A stretch of 64,000 nucleotides of DNA from Endomychus coccineus (Eukaryota; Arthropoda; Insecta; Coleoptera; Endomychidae): NCBI GenBank assembly GCA_958510875.1, contig OY294070.1, forward strand, positions 43,352,306-43,416,305. The letters are read 5' to 3'. A program made the position numbers and the translations under genes. Positions 40,682 to 52,095 of this stretch are shown here, piece after piece. The notes beneath the pieces were generated by a model. It did no database searches. It saw nothing but the letters and a program-made list of their open reading frames with translations, and was not told where the DNA came from. The stretch's first letter is position 1, and each line of letters starts with the position of its first letter.

Positions 40682-41207
40682 TATCACGGTAATCTACCTA
40701 CGTCTCTTTAGATTGTCCAAGTATAAAAATTACAAATATTTATGCAAAGATGAAAAAGATTATGATCGAAATATGCTAAAAGCAAATTAATTGCGCGCAG
40801 TGTCGTAAGGTACGAAGTTAATTACCTCCACTGAAAAATAACCTAATCAGGGACTGAACATCCAGAATTCTAATTACAGAACAGATCAAATTAAAAGGGT
40901 CCCTGAGGTTAGTTATATTTCAGTAGCCAAATTTAAGAAATGATTAAAAAACAGAAAATTATTGAAAATCAACGTACTTAGAACAACCCTGTCACGACAA
41001 TGACCGCTTCAGATTTCCGTTCTGATATCTTCTCCCCCCTCACACGATATTCGCGCTATCGAATCTGCGGAAACTGATTTCAATAATCGATGTTATTGAA
41101 CGCACGATGTCACTGAGATATCATCGAACAAGATTCCTATCCGAAAAGAAATCTAATCTGTTCATTACAGAGTTCTTCACAAAACCCGAAACGGCTAACC
41201 CGTTACA

Positions 41208-41636
41208 TTCCCCCTCTACCACGAGAAAAATTTTTGAAGTGAAGCTTCAAACATTTTTTAAGAGAATATCAAAAACCGGTCTTGACGTAGAGAGTGGTTG
41301 ACCAATTCCAGAATCACGATACTCAAAAGAGTTTTGTGTTCTTCACATAAATATTGGTTGACCAATTCCAATATTACGATACTAAGTTTTGTGGTCTTCA
41401 CATAAATATTGGATGACCGATTCCAATATTACGATACTTGAAAGAAGAGGTAAAAAATTAAAATGAAAATTAAAATGTTCTACATATTTTATAATAATGT
41501 AACATTCACAATCGTTTAGTTGGAAGTTCACAGGAATACATAAACTAAAAAAACTACAGGATATCTGTGGAGTCGCAGAAAGTGTGCTCAGCGAACGGCC
41601 CCATGCGGAACGCAGACGTCCCCGGCAGGAACCTTA
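41208..41636 (-). other. Gypsy 3' internal end: polypurine tract and tandem repeats
   Basis: Minus-strand GTAGAGGGGGAA next to the LTR is the polypurine tract (41208-41219). A roughly 54-60-bp unit (GGTTGACCAATTCCAATATTACGATACT...CTTCACATAAATATT) is repeated nearly three times at 41299-41445. Then AT-rich sequence and a GC-richer piece (41580-41636). No gene. Confidence 0.7.
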
Positions 41637-41887
41637 AGGTACGTTTACATCTGACATTTATTGCATGATATTTATGTCAGACAGTGATATATGGAAATGT
41701 AAACGGTCACCGAATTTATATCCGACATAAATGTATCAGTGTCCAGCAATAAGTATCGACATAATATCTATACGATAAATGTAAACACTTCGATCCCGCA
41801 AGTTCCGACTCGCCTGAGAGAAATCGCATAAGTTGACTAGTCGTCTACTTTTCTCGAAGTGTCGCGCATTTATGTCCACTTTACAAA

Positions 41888-43678
41888 ATGTGTGAAAAAA
41901 GAGAATGGCTAAAAAGTGAAATTGATGATTTGATTAATATGTACCACAATAAACCCGAACTGTGGGATGTTACAAGCAAAGGTTATAAAGATAGAGTGAA
42001 GAAACGAGATGCACTGAGTGAGATCGCGGAAAAATACGAAACCACGGTAGAAGAAATGACTAGAAAGATCCATATTCTACGAAATCAATTTAACAGTGAA
42101 TTCAAGAAAGTTCATAAGAAAAAATCAGGGCAGAGTACAGATGACGTGTATACATCTAAATGGCCTTATTTTAAATCGCTGTTGTTTCTTCAAAATGGTT
42201 TCACAGGCAGACCCCAAACAGGAAATATAGCAACGGTACGTTTTTCCAAAAAAATATTTATTCAATTCAATTTTTTACATTAACTTATATTGCCATGGAA
42301 CTTCCCCTTGGGGGCTAACGAAATATTCTCGAAAGTCTTGTCTAATTTCTTTAGCAAGTTTTGAATAATTATTACTGCCTTGTTGCGTCAAGGGTAAAAA
42401 GGTTTGAGGCGTATCCTCGAGTCTCCAACTTCCCGATATTACTTCACCCTCAATGGCATATATCATTGTAGACGATTTTTGCGTTAATAAATAATTGTGC
42501 AAACAGCAGCATGTCAAAACTATTATATCTACCCTCTCTGGAGCAAGAAGGAGTGGTTTTCGAAGTACTCTGAATACACTCGACATAATTCCAAAAGCAT
42601 TTTCTACGATTCTTCTTGCTCTGGAGAGTCTATAGTTGTAAATTCTCATTGAACCTTGAGAGTTAAATGGATATGACATTATATATGGTTGCAAAGGAAA
42701 TGCATCATCTGCCACAAAAACAAACGGTACACGTAATGATCTTCCTGGAAGTGGAAATTTTTCCAATTTATTTATTTTTGTGTTGATAACGTCTGAAATT
42801 CCACTGGCTGTGAAAACTCCCCCATCAGAAATTCTTCCATTACAGCCAACTCTAGCGATTAAAAATTTGTATTCTGCATCAATAACTGCCATTAAAACAG
42901 TGCTATGGTGTCCCTTATAATTAAAGTAATAACTCCCACTATGTTGGGGCGCTTGGATTACTATATGTTTGCCGTCGATAGCTCTCAAACAATTTCCATT
43001 TTACCTCATATTTCTTGCTAACCATCTATCATTCTTCTGGTGTACTAGGCACCTGAAACACAAAGCCGTTGATTAGAGTTTATTGTATACAGAATCTATA
43101 CAAATGCAAATATTATTTTTTAGGGCGATGTTACGGCGGAAAATGACAGTGAAAATGAGAGCGAATGTGATAGTGAAGACGTGTCACTAGAGCAAGTCGA
43201 AGTGAATACTGTTGGTAATATCTAACCTATGAACCAGGCAACACCGCAGAATTTTAGGAAGACAAAGAGAAAAATTGTTTCACAAGAAAATGATGGAATA
43301 ATGCAAAAAGCTCTAAAAGTCTTAAATGAAACGGAAGATCAATACGATGTTTTTGGCAGATATATAGCAACTGAACTGAGAAACCTGCATTCAGAGTATT
43401 TACGTAAGAAATTAAAAAGAAAATTTCAACAGGCCATACTAGAGATAAGTGAAGAAGATGAGCGGCTCAGTGCCTACAGTAATCCAGGTTCAGTGGGTTC
43501 ATATACTGGCAATACAGCTGATACAATAAGTGCCTACAATAATAAAAGTTCAACCAGTTCATATTCTTATCATACAGATGTATCTAACCCTCCAGTACTG
43601 GTCAGTCAACAGCCTTTGCTAACATCTGTATCACAATACTTGCGCACAGAAACTGAGAGTAGTTATGTAAATCTATAA
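41888..43678 (+). pseudogene. Harbinger MADF-type DNA-binding protein, two exons, one stop
   Basis: Exon 1 41888-42235 (116 codons) is a MADF domain (WLKSEIDDLINMYHNKPELWD, KDRVKKRDALSEIAEKY, then TSKWPYFKSLLFL). Donor GTACGT at 42236. Exon 2 43124-43678 follows TTTTTTAG and is in phase: an acidic stretch (ENDSENESECDSED), then a BESS-like segment (DQYDVFGRYIATELRNL) and a Ser/Tyr-rich tail. A single in-frame TAA at 43223-43225 interrupts exon 2. In the family this partner carries the nuclease to the nucleus and helps bind the ends. The intron contains the DDE exon of the opposite gene. Confidence 0.8.
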
Positions 43679-44230
43679 TATATATTCCTTATAATAAAAA
43701 CTTACCTTCATATAATCACTTTTCAGTACTGAAAATATTGCTCTACATACTTCTGGAATAATTAGACTTATTGTGCACTTGGGTATTCTGAATAAATAAC
43801 TCAGGCTGGCATAAGAATCACCTGCAAAAAAGATTACAGTAGGATGGTTAGTTTTTTCGTTTACTCAGTGTTGAGGATTAAAAGGCAGGTTTTCAGCTTT
43901 TTGGACTATTTATATATTAGTAGGGTGGATTAAAATATTTACATATGATTTCAAAAGCTGAAAACCTGTCTTTCATCTAGAACGATTACTGTCACACTTT
44001 GATATATAAAACAAACTTACCAATACAATTAACTATTAACTTACTCACCAGATGCCAAAAACCTACGGCAAGTCGCTCTCGCACACTGATAGCTTTTCTG
44101 AATTTCGTGTCTTGTTTTGATACTAGAGGCGTTATTTTGTTAACCAAATTTTCAAAATCAGACAATTTCATACGAACAAAATTTGAAAATTATGATGGAT
44201 CTTCAACACTAAGTTCACGCAGTAACTGGC
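42275..44230 (-). pseudogene. Harbinger DDE nuclease (transposase), three exons, two lesions
   Basis: Exon 3 (42275-43052) holds the catalytic core: RAIDGKHI (first Asp), YKFLIARVGCNGRISDGGVF, VADDAFPL (second Asp), and RARRIVENAFGI (Glu). Upstream, exon 2 (43706-43821, SYASLSYLFRIPKCTIS) and exon 1 (about 44049-44230, FVRMKLSDFENLV and VRERLAVGFWHL) have good donor and acceptor sites (GTGAGT at 44048, GTAAG at 43705, TTTGCAG and TTTCAG acceptors). Lesions: TGA TAG stops and a one-base insertion, both within 43000-43035 just before the RAIDGKH block. The upstream start is not certain. Confidence 0.8.
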
Positions 44231-44577
44231 CACATGCACCGTGTTCTTCGGGTCTTAAAATTCACTCTCGAACCCACACGGTTCGTTTTTTTCTCTTCTT
44301 TTTTTTTTCTTCGTTCAATCTGTTCATAATTATCACAAGAGCTGCACATTTTTTTTTTGATACTTTCATCATATCGATATGTACAGATATCCGGACATGC
44401 TAGTGTAAACTGATCATAGATTTATTGCACATTTCAGCGATATCTGCGTATGTCGTACACATATATACGCTACAAATATAAAGTCATTTATTTCATATGT
44501 AAACAGTCAATGTTATTTTATGTCCGACATTTGACACTCATGTCTTGACACAAGTGTCAGATGTAAACGTACCTTTA

Positions 44578-44945
44578 CCCTCGGACACTAGTAACGCTTC
44601 AGCTGGACTAAGTCCACTACAGAATCCCCTTCCTTAAGAGCCATCGGCAACCAAGCAATAAAAAGAAATAGTTTCCAGAATGAAGAAGAGAAAGATATGG
44701 GATTGGGTCCCACGGTCTAGAATACCTGAAGGAAAGAAGAGTAGGAGGAAAAAAAAATAAAAAAAAATAATAGCCGGCTCAGAAGGTTCGGCCACCAAGA
44801 CGAAACCACGCCGCCAAGGCCTTTCTGAGGGGGCCCATTCTCCCCAAAACTACCGGTCGCCACCCGTCTGCGCTATCGCATGGTCCTCCCGCTCGAGCAC
44901 CCCCTCTGGTTCACACAACGTCCTCTCAATATCAAAAAAAAAACT
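44578..44945. other. Gap between Harbinger and LINE, no gene
   Basis: About 370 bp. Continues 41540-41636 across the Harbinger insertion, so it belongs to the gypsy interior or an older insert in it. It is GC-richer than its surroundings (44780-44930), with an A-rich run at 44740-44770. Nothing coding seen. Confidence 0.5.
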
Positions 44946-45262
44946 ATGTAATAATAATAATAATAATAATCGCTTTTATTGACAGATAATGGTTAACAAA
45001 AATGGTGAACATGTGACGTCATCTGTCAAAAGGCAGAGTTAGCTCTGGTTCGGACTCAGTGTTGAGTCGAACGAGTGCTTTCTTCCACTCAACCTATGGA
45101 GTTTGTATTAAACTAACCTAAATAATCTAAAACTATGTTAACTGAATATAAAGTAATGCAATACATTATGTATTAATAAATCAACTTGGAATTATAAATA
45201 AATATTATATATATTAAATAAAGCATATCAAGTAGTAAAATTGAACGAGAAGTGAAAGGGCA

Positions 45263-48073
45263 TCATAGAGATATTTCTCGTGACAGTAGACTATTTTTGA
45301 GTCTGCTTTTGAAACATGCAGTGGATAAAGTTTTGAACCGTTCCGGTATCCTATTGTAAAGCCTGGTAATAGTAAAGGAGAATGACGATTGAAATTGGGC
45401 GGTGGAGTGCTGAGGTGGCGTAAGTCGTGATTTATGCCGAATATTAATGTTGTGCACGTCCGTGCGAAATGTGATTTTTTCGTATAAGTAAGGTGGTTTT
45501 TGCGAAGTTATTATATTATGAAATGAGGTGCAAAGGTGAAGTATTCTTCTTTTTTCGGTATTTAGCCAACCTAGTTCTTGGAGAGGGGAAGAGATGTGAT
45601 TTCGTCTACTGAGTCCGCAGATTAAACGTACACAAGAATTCTGGACCAATTGTATTCGCTGGGCGTCTCTTTTAGTGATAGCGGGACCGTAAATAGTGTC
45701 GGCGTAATTCAAGTGTGAGAGAACTAGCGACTCGCAGAGAGTTTTTTTACCGTTTTGATCTAGCATTTTTCTGTTGGAATAAATCAATTTGAGGTTACAG
45801 AAAGCTCTCCGAACGAGTAGATTGACATGGCCATTGAAATTAAGCGAAGAATCAAGAATAACTCCCAGGTTTTTCGAGCTATCAGAGAAGGAAATAGTGT
45901 CTTCCCCGATTTTAATCGTCATCAAATTTTTGCAGCGATTACGAGCGATCTTTTTGCCAAAAAGGATAGCGGAGGATTTGGAGGGGTTTATTGAAAGACA
46001 GAATTTTTCAGATATCGAGATGATAGCTTCCAAATCAGAGTTCAATTGAAAATTAGCCAGGGGAAGATTTTTTTCAGAAAATGATATGTATAACTGGGTG
46101 TCATCTGCATAAAAGTGACAATTACAGAATTTTATGTGATTATAAAATTCATGGGTATAGAGTATGAATAACACCGGACCCAATATCGGTCCCTGAGGAA
46201 CTCCGTTTTCCACTGCCAGAAAGTCAGAACAGTGACGTTCTAATAAAAACGCTTGCAAGCGGTTGTTCAAGTATGCTCCTAACAAACTAGTAGCGGATGC
46301 AGAAAAACCAATGTAATGAAGTATAGCTAACAACAATTGGTGCTTGATCCTATCAAAAGCCTTGCTGAAGTCGAGCATAACCAGAGCAGTGAGCTGGTTT
46401 TGATCCGTCGCGATGAAAATATCGTCTGTGACCTTAGTTAATGCGGTGACACAGCTGTGATGAGGTCGGAATCCAGACTGAAGAGAGGGAATGATGCTGT
46501 TGGATTGTAGGTGACCCATAATTTGAGAGTGAATTATTTTTTCGAAAGCTTTTGATAAGGTACATAGAATGCTGACGGGGCGAAGTGATTTGAAGTCCAC
46601 TGGATTGGGAATTTTGGGTAGAGGAATAATGAAAGATTTTTTCCAGATGGTAGGAAAGACATTGTTGGCAATACAGAAGTTAAAGATGTGGCAGACGATA
46701 GAAAGAATTAAAGGGCAGCAGTACAATAGCATATCAATGTTGATTTTGTCCACCCCATATGCCTTGGATTTGATAGATACAAGGACTTTGTATATGTCTG
46801 TCTCAGAAGTTGGAGTAAAATTGAAATTGGTCACGCCGGGTCGAGTGTTTTCTAAGTAAGAATTTAAGGTAGCCGCATCTGGAGAGTTGTCACTTACAGA
46901 GGAGTTAACGAAGTAGTCATTAATGGCTTGGTGGTTTTTCAGTTGATCCGGAATTACACTGCTTGCATTTTTAGAGTGGATATTTAAATTCTTTAGCTCC
47001 TTCCAAAAGTTTTTATTATTTCCGCTGCTTTTAATTTTGAATTGAAAATATGCCTTTTTTTCTCTGGCGATGGCATATTTGGTTTCGTTTCTCAGATCTT
47101 TGTAGTAGATCCAGTGTCTCACTTCTTTAGTATGTTTGAATTTCTCGAGAGCCTTATCCCTGAGAGACATCATTTTTTTTATGACATAAGTAATCCAGGG
47201 GGCTTTAGGTCGACTAATCCTGATAGTTCTTACCGGGGCATGGAAATCAAACAACGCTGTTATGAACTCGTTAAATAGACTGACTTTGTCATCGATATTA
47301 TTTGATAAGAGAATAGGTGAGAAGTTAGTTAGTTCCAGATCTGCTAAAAAGTTGTTCAGAGTAAATGCCTTGAAATCACGAAATGTATATAAGAAGGGCT
47401 TGGCCGGTACATTCGTGGATCCTATACAGCAGGATACCATACAATGGTCAGATAAACCTGTATCTATAACATGTGTATTATTGGGAGGGATTTTTTCAGA
47501 TGAAATAATCAAGTCGATTATTTTTGCACTTGTTGAACTTATGCGAGTAGGTTCCTTAATCACTTGATCAAGAGGGTATGAATTCAAGATATCCTTCAAT
47601 CTTTTCGTAGAGCAAGCATCGGTAGCTAGCATATCAATATTGAAATCGCCTGTGAGGATAAGTTCGTCAAAATTAGGCGCGACCAAGCTGATAGAAATTT
47701 CCACGTCGTTTAAAAAATTTTCAACGGAGGATGAAGGGGGCCTGTATAAAACGCCCATAGCATATTTTTTATTGCAACACACAAAAGATACCCAGAGTTG
47801 TTCAGTATCATTCTGAGGGATCGAGTTAAGCAAATGAGCTTTATATCCGGATTTCATGTACAGAGCAACCCCGCCACCTCTGCCCACCGGTCTGTCTTTT
47901 CTAAATAAAGTATAGCCATCTATGGAAACATGGTGGTCAGATATATTGGACGATAGCCAAGTTTCAGATAATGCTATTATTTCGTATTTGGAAATGAGTA
48001 AATCTTTAAATTCCTGAATATGTGGAACCAGTGATCTGATGTTGAAATGAGCTAAATTAAAATGATGCTTCAT
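45263..48073 (-). CDS. LINE ORF2: endonuclease and reverse transcriptase, intact
   Basis: 936 codons without a break. APE-type endonuclease at residues about 5-230: HFNIRSLVPH, IIALSETWLS (catalytic Glu), GRGGGVALY, LTGDFNID and LSDHCMVS. Reverse transcriptase at about 430-720: IPLPKIPNPVDFKSLRPVS, GFRPHHSCVTAL, LVMLDFSKAFDRI (motif A), GVPQGPILGPVLF (motif B) and FYADDTQLY (catalytic YADD). The C-terminus (LVQNSCVRLICGLSRR, LQELGWLNTEKRRI) is the conserved tail of CR1/L2-like elements. It nicks the target and copies its RNA there. There is no RNase H domain. Confidence 0.95.
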   Translation of the reverse strand: MKHHFNLAHFNIRSLVPHIQEFKDLLISKYEIIALSETWLSSNISDHHVSIDGYTLFRKDRPVGRGGGVALYMKSGYKAHLLNSIPQNDTEQLWVSFVCCNKKYAMGVLYRPPSSSVENFLNDVEISISLVAPNFDELILTGDFNIDMLATDACSTKRLKDILNSYPLDQVIKEPTRISSTSAKIIDLIISSEKIPPNNTHVIDTGLSDHCMVSCCIGSTNVPAKPFLYTFRDFKAFTLNNFLADLELTNFSPILLSNNIDDKVSLFNEFITALFDFHAPVRTIRISRPKAPWITYVIKKMMSLRDKALEKFKHTKEVRHWIYYKDLRNETKYAIAREKKAYFQFKIKSSGNNKNFWKELKNLNIHSKNASSVIPDQLKNHQAINDYFVNSSVSDNSPDAATLNSYLENTRPGVTNFNFTPTSETDIYKVLVSIKSKAYGVDKINIDMLLYCCPLILSIVCHIFNFCIANNVFPTIWKKSFIIPLPKIPNPVDFKSLRPVSILCTLSKAFEKIIHSQIMGHLQSNSIIPSLQSGFRPHHSCVTALTKVTDDIFIATDQNQLTALVMLDFSKAFDRIKHQLLLAILHYIGFSASATSLLGAYLNNRLQAFLLERHCSDFLAVENGVPQGPILGPVLFILYTHEFYNHIKFCNCHFYADDTQLYISFSEKNLPLANFQLNSDLEAIISISEKFCLSINPSKSSAILFGKKIARNRCKNLMTIKIGEDTISFSDSSKNLGVILDSSLNFNGHVNLLVRRAFCNLKLIYSNRKMLDQNGKKTLCESLVLSHLNYADTIYGPAITKRDAQRIQLVQNSCVRLICGLSRRNHISSPLQELGWLNTEKRRILHLCTSFHNIITSQKPPYLYEKITFRTDVHNINIRHKSRLTPPQHSTAQFQSSFSFTITRLYNRIPERFKTLSTACFKSRLKNSLLSREISL

Positions 48074-48154
48074 CCTGAGATGGGAACAGAGTTAAGTAGA
48101 ATATAGTAGAAAGAGAGAAGAAAAACAATAATTTGCAGGATACTTATTGACGAC

Positions 48155-48343
48155 TTATTTGTTTATAGAACATGATCTTAGCCTAGATTTAACATTAGTT
48201 TCTTCATTCGTAGGGGAAAATCCAAATTTCCTTTTTTTGTCTAATTCACTAGTCTCAGTTATAGTTTGAGATGAAGAATTCGAATAAGACGAATCAGAAT
48301 TATGCTCAAGGGATATGTGGTGCAGATTATCTTCTTTCTTCAA
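48155..48343 (-). pseudogene. C-terminal end of LINE ORF1
   Basis: 62 codons, Ser/Thr/Glu-rich with a basic end (NVKSRLRSCSINK), stopping 81 bp before ORF2. Position and composition fit the end of an ORF1 nucleic-acid-binding protein. The frame runs on upstream without a clear start; the front is absent. Confidence 0.5.
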
Positions 48344-48439
48344 ATCTTCGTAGGATAGGGTATCCTGATCCCTTCCAACATAACCCCAAGCGGATAATTG
48401 TGGATGCCCATATGAAAAAGTAACATACTACACAACAAC

Positions 48440-49234
48440 AAAAAATGTACCAACGTACATTAATCCCTATAATAAGGTAACTCGACATAATTGATAATTT
48501 CATCTGTAACTATACGAAGTTTTCACAGACATACAGTTTAACCGTAGTTCCCACGCCTCTGGGATACAAAAAACATTACCATTTCAAATACAACAACTGA
48601 ATTTTCTATTTACTTATTTTAGCAGCTACTATCAACTATAAATTATAACTTGTTCAAGCTAAAATGTGAAATTATCTTGAAAATCACTTGCAAATCTAAC
48701 CTTCTCCCCACAAAAACAGTTCAGAGCCGGACTCCATCCTCAAGTTATCATGTCAATACTTTAACTAAATGAGATTTCTTCATAAAAGAAGAAAATATCA
48801 TGGAATATGACATAATATGATTAAACTATCTGTAACTATAGTATTTGTAGTTCTATTTTTAAAGGAAGCATAATGAGAGTAATTATTGTAATACAGTTTT
48901 ATTTATAAAAATATTGATATACAAAAATTATTTATTTACCGGTATGTCTTAGTGGCGTTCGTTATTATGTAATAAAGTATTTGTTACCAAATGTTTCTAG
49001 GAAGAAGTTGTCCTTTACATGTTTTAGACTTGATTTATTAAGAAGATATATTTTCTGCTTCACAAGTAAAACTAGTATTCCAAAAAAAACTCTCTTTATT
49101 CCTCTGGAATGTCCTATTTGTTTATGAAATTGAAGTTATTTTTATAAAAATGTTTAATAAATCGGCAACCGATATGATGAACTAGTGGCGTGAGAGAAGG
49201 GTTTCGTGTGAACAACGTAACACACAAGTCAATA
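48440..49234. other. AT-rich stretch between LINE and second pogo, no gene
   Basis: About 800 bp, probably part of the gypsy 3' interior or an older decayed insert. No long frame, no terminal repeats and no RNA gene could be recognised. Confidence 0.5.
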
Positions 49235-49236
49235 TA

Positions 49237-52093
49237 CCGTAAAACGGGGTTACTTTGCTCCACATTTTCACTTTATTTTCAATAGTTTGTAATACATACC
49301 ATATAAAGGATCTTAAAAATTTTGCTATGGCTTAGATCAATATTAGAGGTGTCAAAATATGTGCCTACCTTATTTAAACATAATATATAGACCCAGGTTT
49401 GAAATATGTACATTTGAAATCTGGTGCAAAGTAGGCTATACGATGGGATTACTTTGCACCACTCCATTTAAGACTGGTTTTTCTGTAGTAAAATTTATGC
49501 TAGGCAAAGAAGCCCCACACCGTCATTAAGTTTAAGAACGTGGTTCTTTTGGTATAGGAATTTTCAATTTTTGAGTTAGTTAGGCATCTAATCAACACAA
49601 CTTAAGATTGTTATCGTTTATTATTTGAAAAATACAGGAAATTAAAATTTATTCAGGCATAACAGGGAACCTTAAATACATTAAATACAATCACAAATCC
49701 GATGAACATTAATTCCACCAAAAACGGTCGCACTCAGGTACAGAATACAATCCACGTTTGGTCATTTGCTTAGGTGTATTTATTGCACAAAGTATTTTGC
49801 CCCAGCTATACCAAATTTCATCGGTCTTTTGGGGCCATTTCCAAAATTTTAGTGACTTTACCATTGCGTTAATCTTAACCATTTCGCCGTCAATTTCGGT
49901 TATGACTCCAGGATAAGGATTTCCATCATACAAAACTAAAACGTATTCGCCTACAGCTCTCTGGATATCTTTTAGACCTGATTCTTGAATTTTTTCAGCT
50001 GCAGATTTAGTAAAATAACCAGAATCAAGTTTTTTATTGAATTCAATGTCTTGTAGTTCATCAACTTCATCATCATCTGAATCTCTAAATTCCGGAATTT
50101 TATCTGACTCCTCTCCTTCTGAAACTTCATTCGCTCTTCATTTTTTAGAGTGTTTGGATATTGGAGCTCTAACTATTCCTGAAGTTCCAGGTAAATCAGC
50201 AGAACCGATTTCGCTGTGAGCAATGCTTTTTCCGGCTGGAACTGAAATTTTCCTTTTCTTTCCTCGGACTTGAAACTGAGTAGCCTCCCTCCGTTTATTT
50301 TCCAAAGATTCAAGAAACGAATTTTATATTTCAGGAATATTCTCTTGATTGACGACACTGTTATGATTGTTATGTAATCGCTCTAATACATCACAAGGAA
50401 CGATTCCACATTTTCTGAATCCTGCTATTAAATTAGAAGCACTGTTTCCAAGCATTTTCTCCAGCAGTTGTCTTAGAAGTGTGGGAAAATGTTGTTTTTC
50501 GAGCACACTTGACCTGCTTCCAACGTGGGATTCTTTATAGTCTGACAAAATTTCACGCCATGCCTTTTTCAATGGGGCGAAGAATGCCACATCTAGGGGC
50601 TGCGTTACGTGAGTGCTATTTGGCGGCAGGCATACAAATTGAACATCATGGTCCTTACAGGCTGCTAATACATGGACATTTAAATGAGAAGATAAATTAT
50701 CGTCAATAATAACCTTTTTCCCTTCAATTTTTCTCAATTTTGGTAATAACAGCTGAAAAAACCAATCAGAAAATGTTTCTGACTCAAACCACCCAGATGC
50801 TGTGTTGGAGTAGCGAGTACCAGGTGGGCCATTCTCTGTCCACATGTCCCATAAATGTTTTGATTTATATACCACATAAGGTGGCAGAATCTCACCTGCT
50901 GCATTTCCTGCAATCATTAGAGATATACAACTTTTTGATGAATTAACAATCCTTTCTGGGTATTTCATGCCCCGTTTGGTTAAAACTTTTTTTTGACCAG
51001 GATTATCTGTCAAATTGGTTTCATCATAATTGAAAATTGCATATGGTGGAACCCCTTCCAAGGTTTGCTTTAAGTTTTCTATATAATCCTGCATTTGCTG
51101 ACCATTGAGAGCTGCTCTGCTCCGCTTGATGTTGGTGGTAAACCTGACTGATATGCCTCTTTAAGAAAGCTTTAACCCAGTCCTTGCCAGGAAGGTTATC
51201 TTTAAAACGGGGTATTCTTCTACCTGTCGAAGAGAAATAAAATAAAATGAAACAGAAATCAATGAATAGTTACCCACCTTTCTTATTTAAAAATGTCCTA
51301 CATATTTGACGAAGCTCCATCTCAGTCACTGGAAACCCGAATTCGCTCATTTGATGAATGGAAGAAACAAAGGCCCCTTCTTTTTCATTTGTAAATGTAG
51401 CAGGGTGACCTGGTTTATTTGTGTGCACATTCTTCAATTTGTTTATAATAGTTCTCCGTGGTATATTGTAAGTTGTCGCAGCTAGTCTGGTACTCATTCC
51501 ATTTCTAATTGCTTCTAAACATGTTTCCAAGTTTTCTTGCGTGTAGTCACCATACCTCCGAGAGCCTGGCGCCCTCTTATACACCCTTGGCATCGTCTAG
51601 AAACAATAAAACTAGATAAAAAAAATTCACGGGGATACTTTGCACCACTTCTGTAGGGGATACTTTGCGCCATGACCCTGTTGCAAAGTTTCCCCATTTA
51701 ACAAAGGAATGTGCATGTATAAACAACAACAAAAAAAATCATTCTTCCTATTTAAATTGCTCTGTTACACTTCGTACACAGATAAAACAATAATAATACA
51801 TGCGAATGAGCTTCTAGTTACATTTTGTTGTCGATTGGGAGCCTTTCACCATCAAGATTTTTCCACCCAACAAATAACACAGATTTCTAGGTTAGTTTGA
51901 CGAATCCAACTGTCGGCGTCTAGTGGGCTGCCTAAGCCTAAAATTCCGCCCAGGTGACTATTGTAGCTCCCTCTATGGGATAAAACCAGTAATTACTAGA
52001 AATTCAACCCTGTATCCTGTAATGGGATAATAATACAATTTTACACTCATGGTGCAAAGTTAGCCGACGGTTGGCAAAGTAACACCGTTTTAC
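49237..52093 (-). mobile_element. pogo-type DNA transposon, second family (2857 bp)
   Basis: TIRs: CCGTAAAACGGGGTTACTTTGC at 49237 and an inverted copy ending at 52093 (one or two mismatches in about 20). TA on both sides (49235-49236, 52094-52095). Subterminal words GGGGATACTTTGCACC recur near 49440, 51630-51670 and 51690, both orientations. Encodes a spliced transposase. A different family from 38171-40681 judging by TIR and protein. Confidence 0.9.
49709..51593 (-). pseudogene. pogo transposase, two exons, frameshifted
   Basis: Exon 1 (to 51593; MPRVYKRAPGSRRYGDYT) is a psq HTH with YNIPRRTIINKLK, then FTNEKEGAFVSSI. Intron of about 60 bp (donor GTGGGT near 51282, acceptor TCTTCGACAG near 51223). 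Exon 2 begins RRIPRFKDNLPGKDWVKAFLKRH; a one-base shift near 51150 moves to the frame 50324-51094, which has FNYDETNLTDNPGQKK (first Asp), VIIDDNLSSHLN (second Asp) and the QPLDVAFFAPLKKAWR block. Further shifts follow after 50324; the C-terminal end may be 49709-49933 (YSVPECDRFWWN). About 600 residues in the intact family. Not functional. Confidence 0.85.
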
Positions 52094-52095
52094 AT

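Larger units (their letters stand above)
37068..41207 (-). repeat. Gypsy 3' LTR interrupted by a pogo element
   Basis: Matches 58983-60774 from TGAAACGGA...CTTTGGGTCGG on the left to CCCGTTACA on the right. Without the insertion 38171-40681 plus TA it is about 1.63 kb, shorter than the other LTR mainly because it lacks the 26-bp array. No gene of its own. Confidence 0.85.
41637..44574. mobile_element. PIF/Harbinger element, first copy (2938 bp), nearly complete
   Basis: TIRs AGGTACGTTTACATCTGACA at 41637 and its inverted copy ending 44574; TTA duplications at 41634-41636 and 44575-44577. Inner inverted words (TGTCRGACA, TATATGTAAAC) extend the termini. It has the two genes of the superfamily: a MADF/Myb-like protein (plus) and the DDE nuclease (minus), convergent/overlapping in layout with shared introns. 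Both carry only a few lesions. Confidence 0.92.
44946..48400 (-). mobile_element. CR1/L2/jockey-like LINE, 5'-truncated, ORF2 intact
   Basis: Ends on the left in a TAA/ATT microsatellite (about 44948-44972), the usual 3' tail of CR1/L2-like LINEs, after a 290-bp 3' UTR with a polyadenylation-like AATAAA. Contains one complete ORF2 and only the end of ORF1 (48155-48343), so the 5' part is missing. The right edge is not sharply defined (48360-48440). Confidence 0.8.

Noticed and set aside
44740..44930. Possible SINE or tRNA-like gene in the GC-richer gap
   Set aside because: No A/B box pair, cloverleaf or tail with duplications could be identified by eye.
46569..47567. Plus-strand frames of 78-101 codons
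   Set aside because: Shadows of the intact LINE ORF2 on the other strand.
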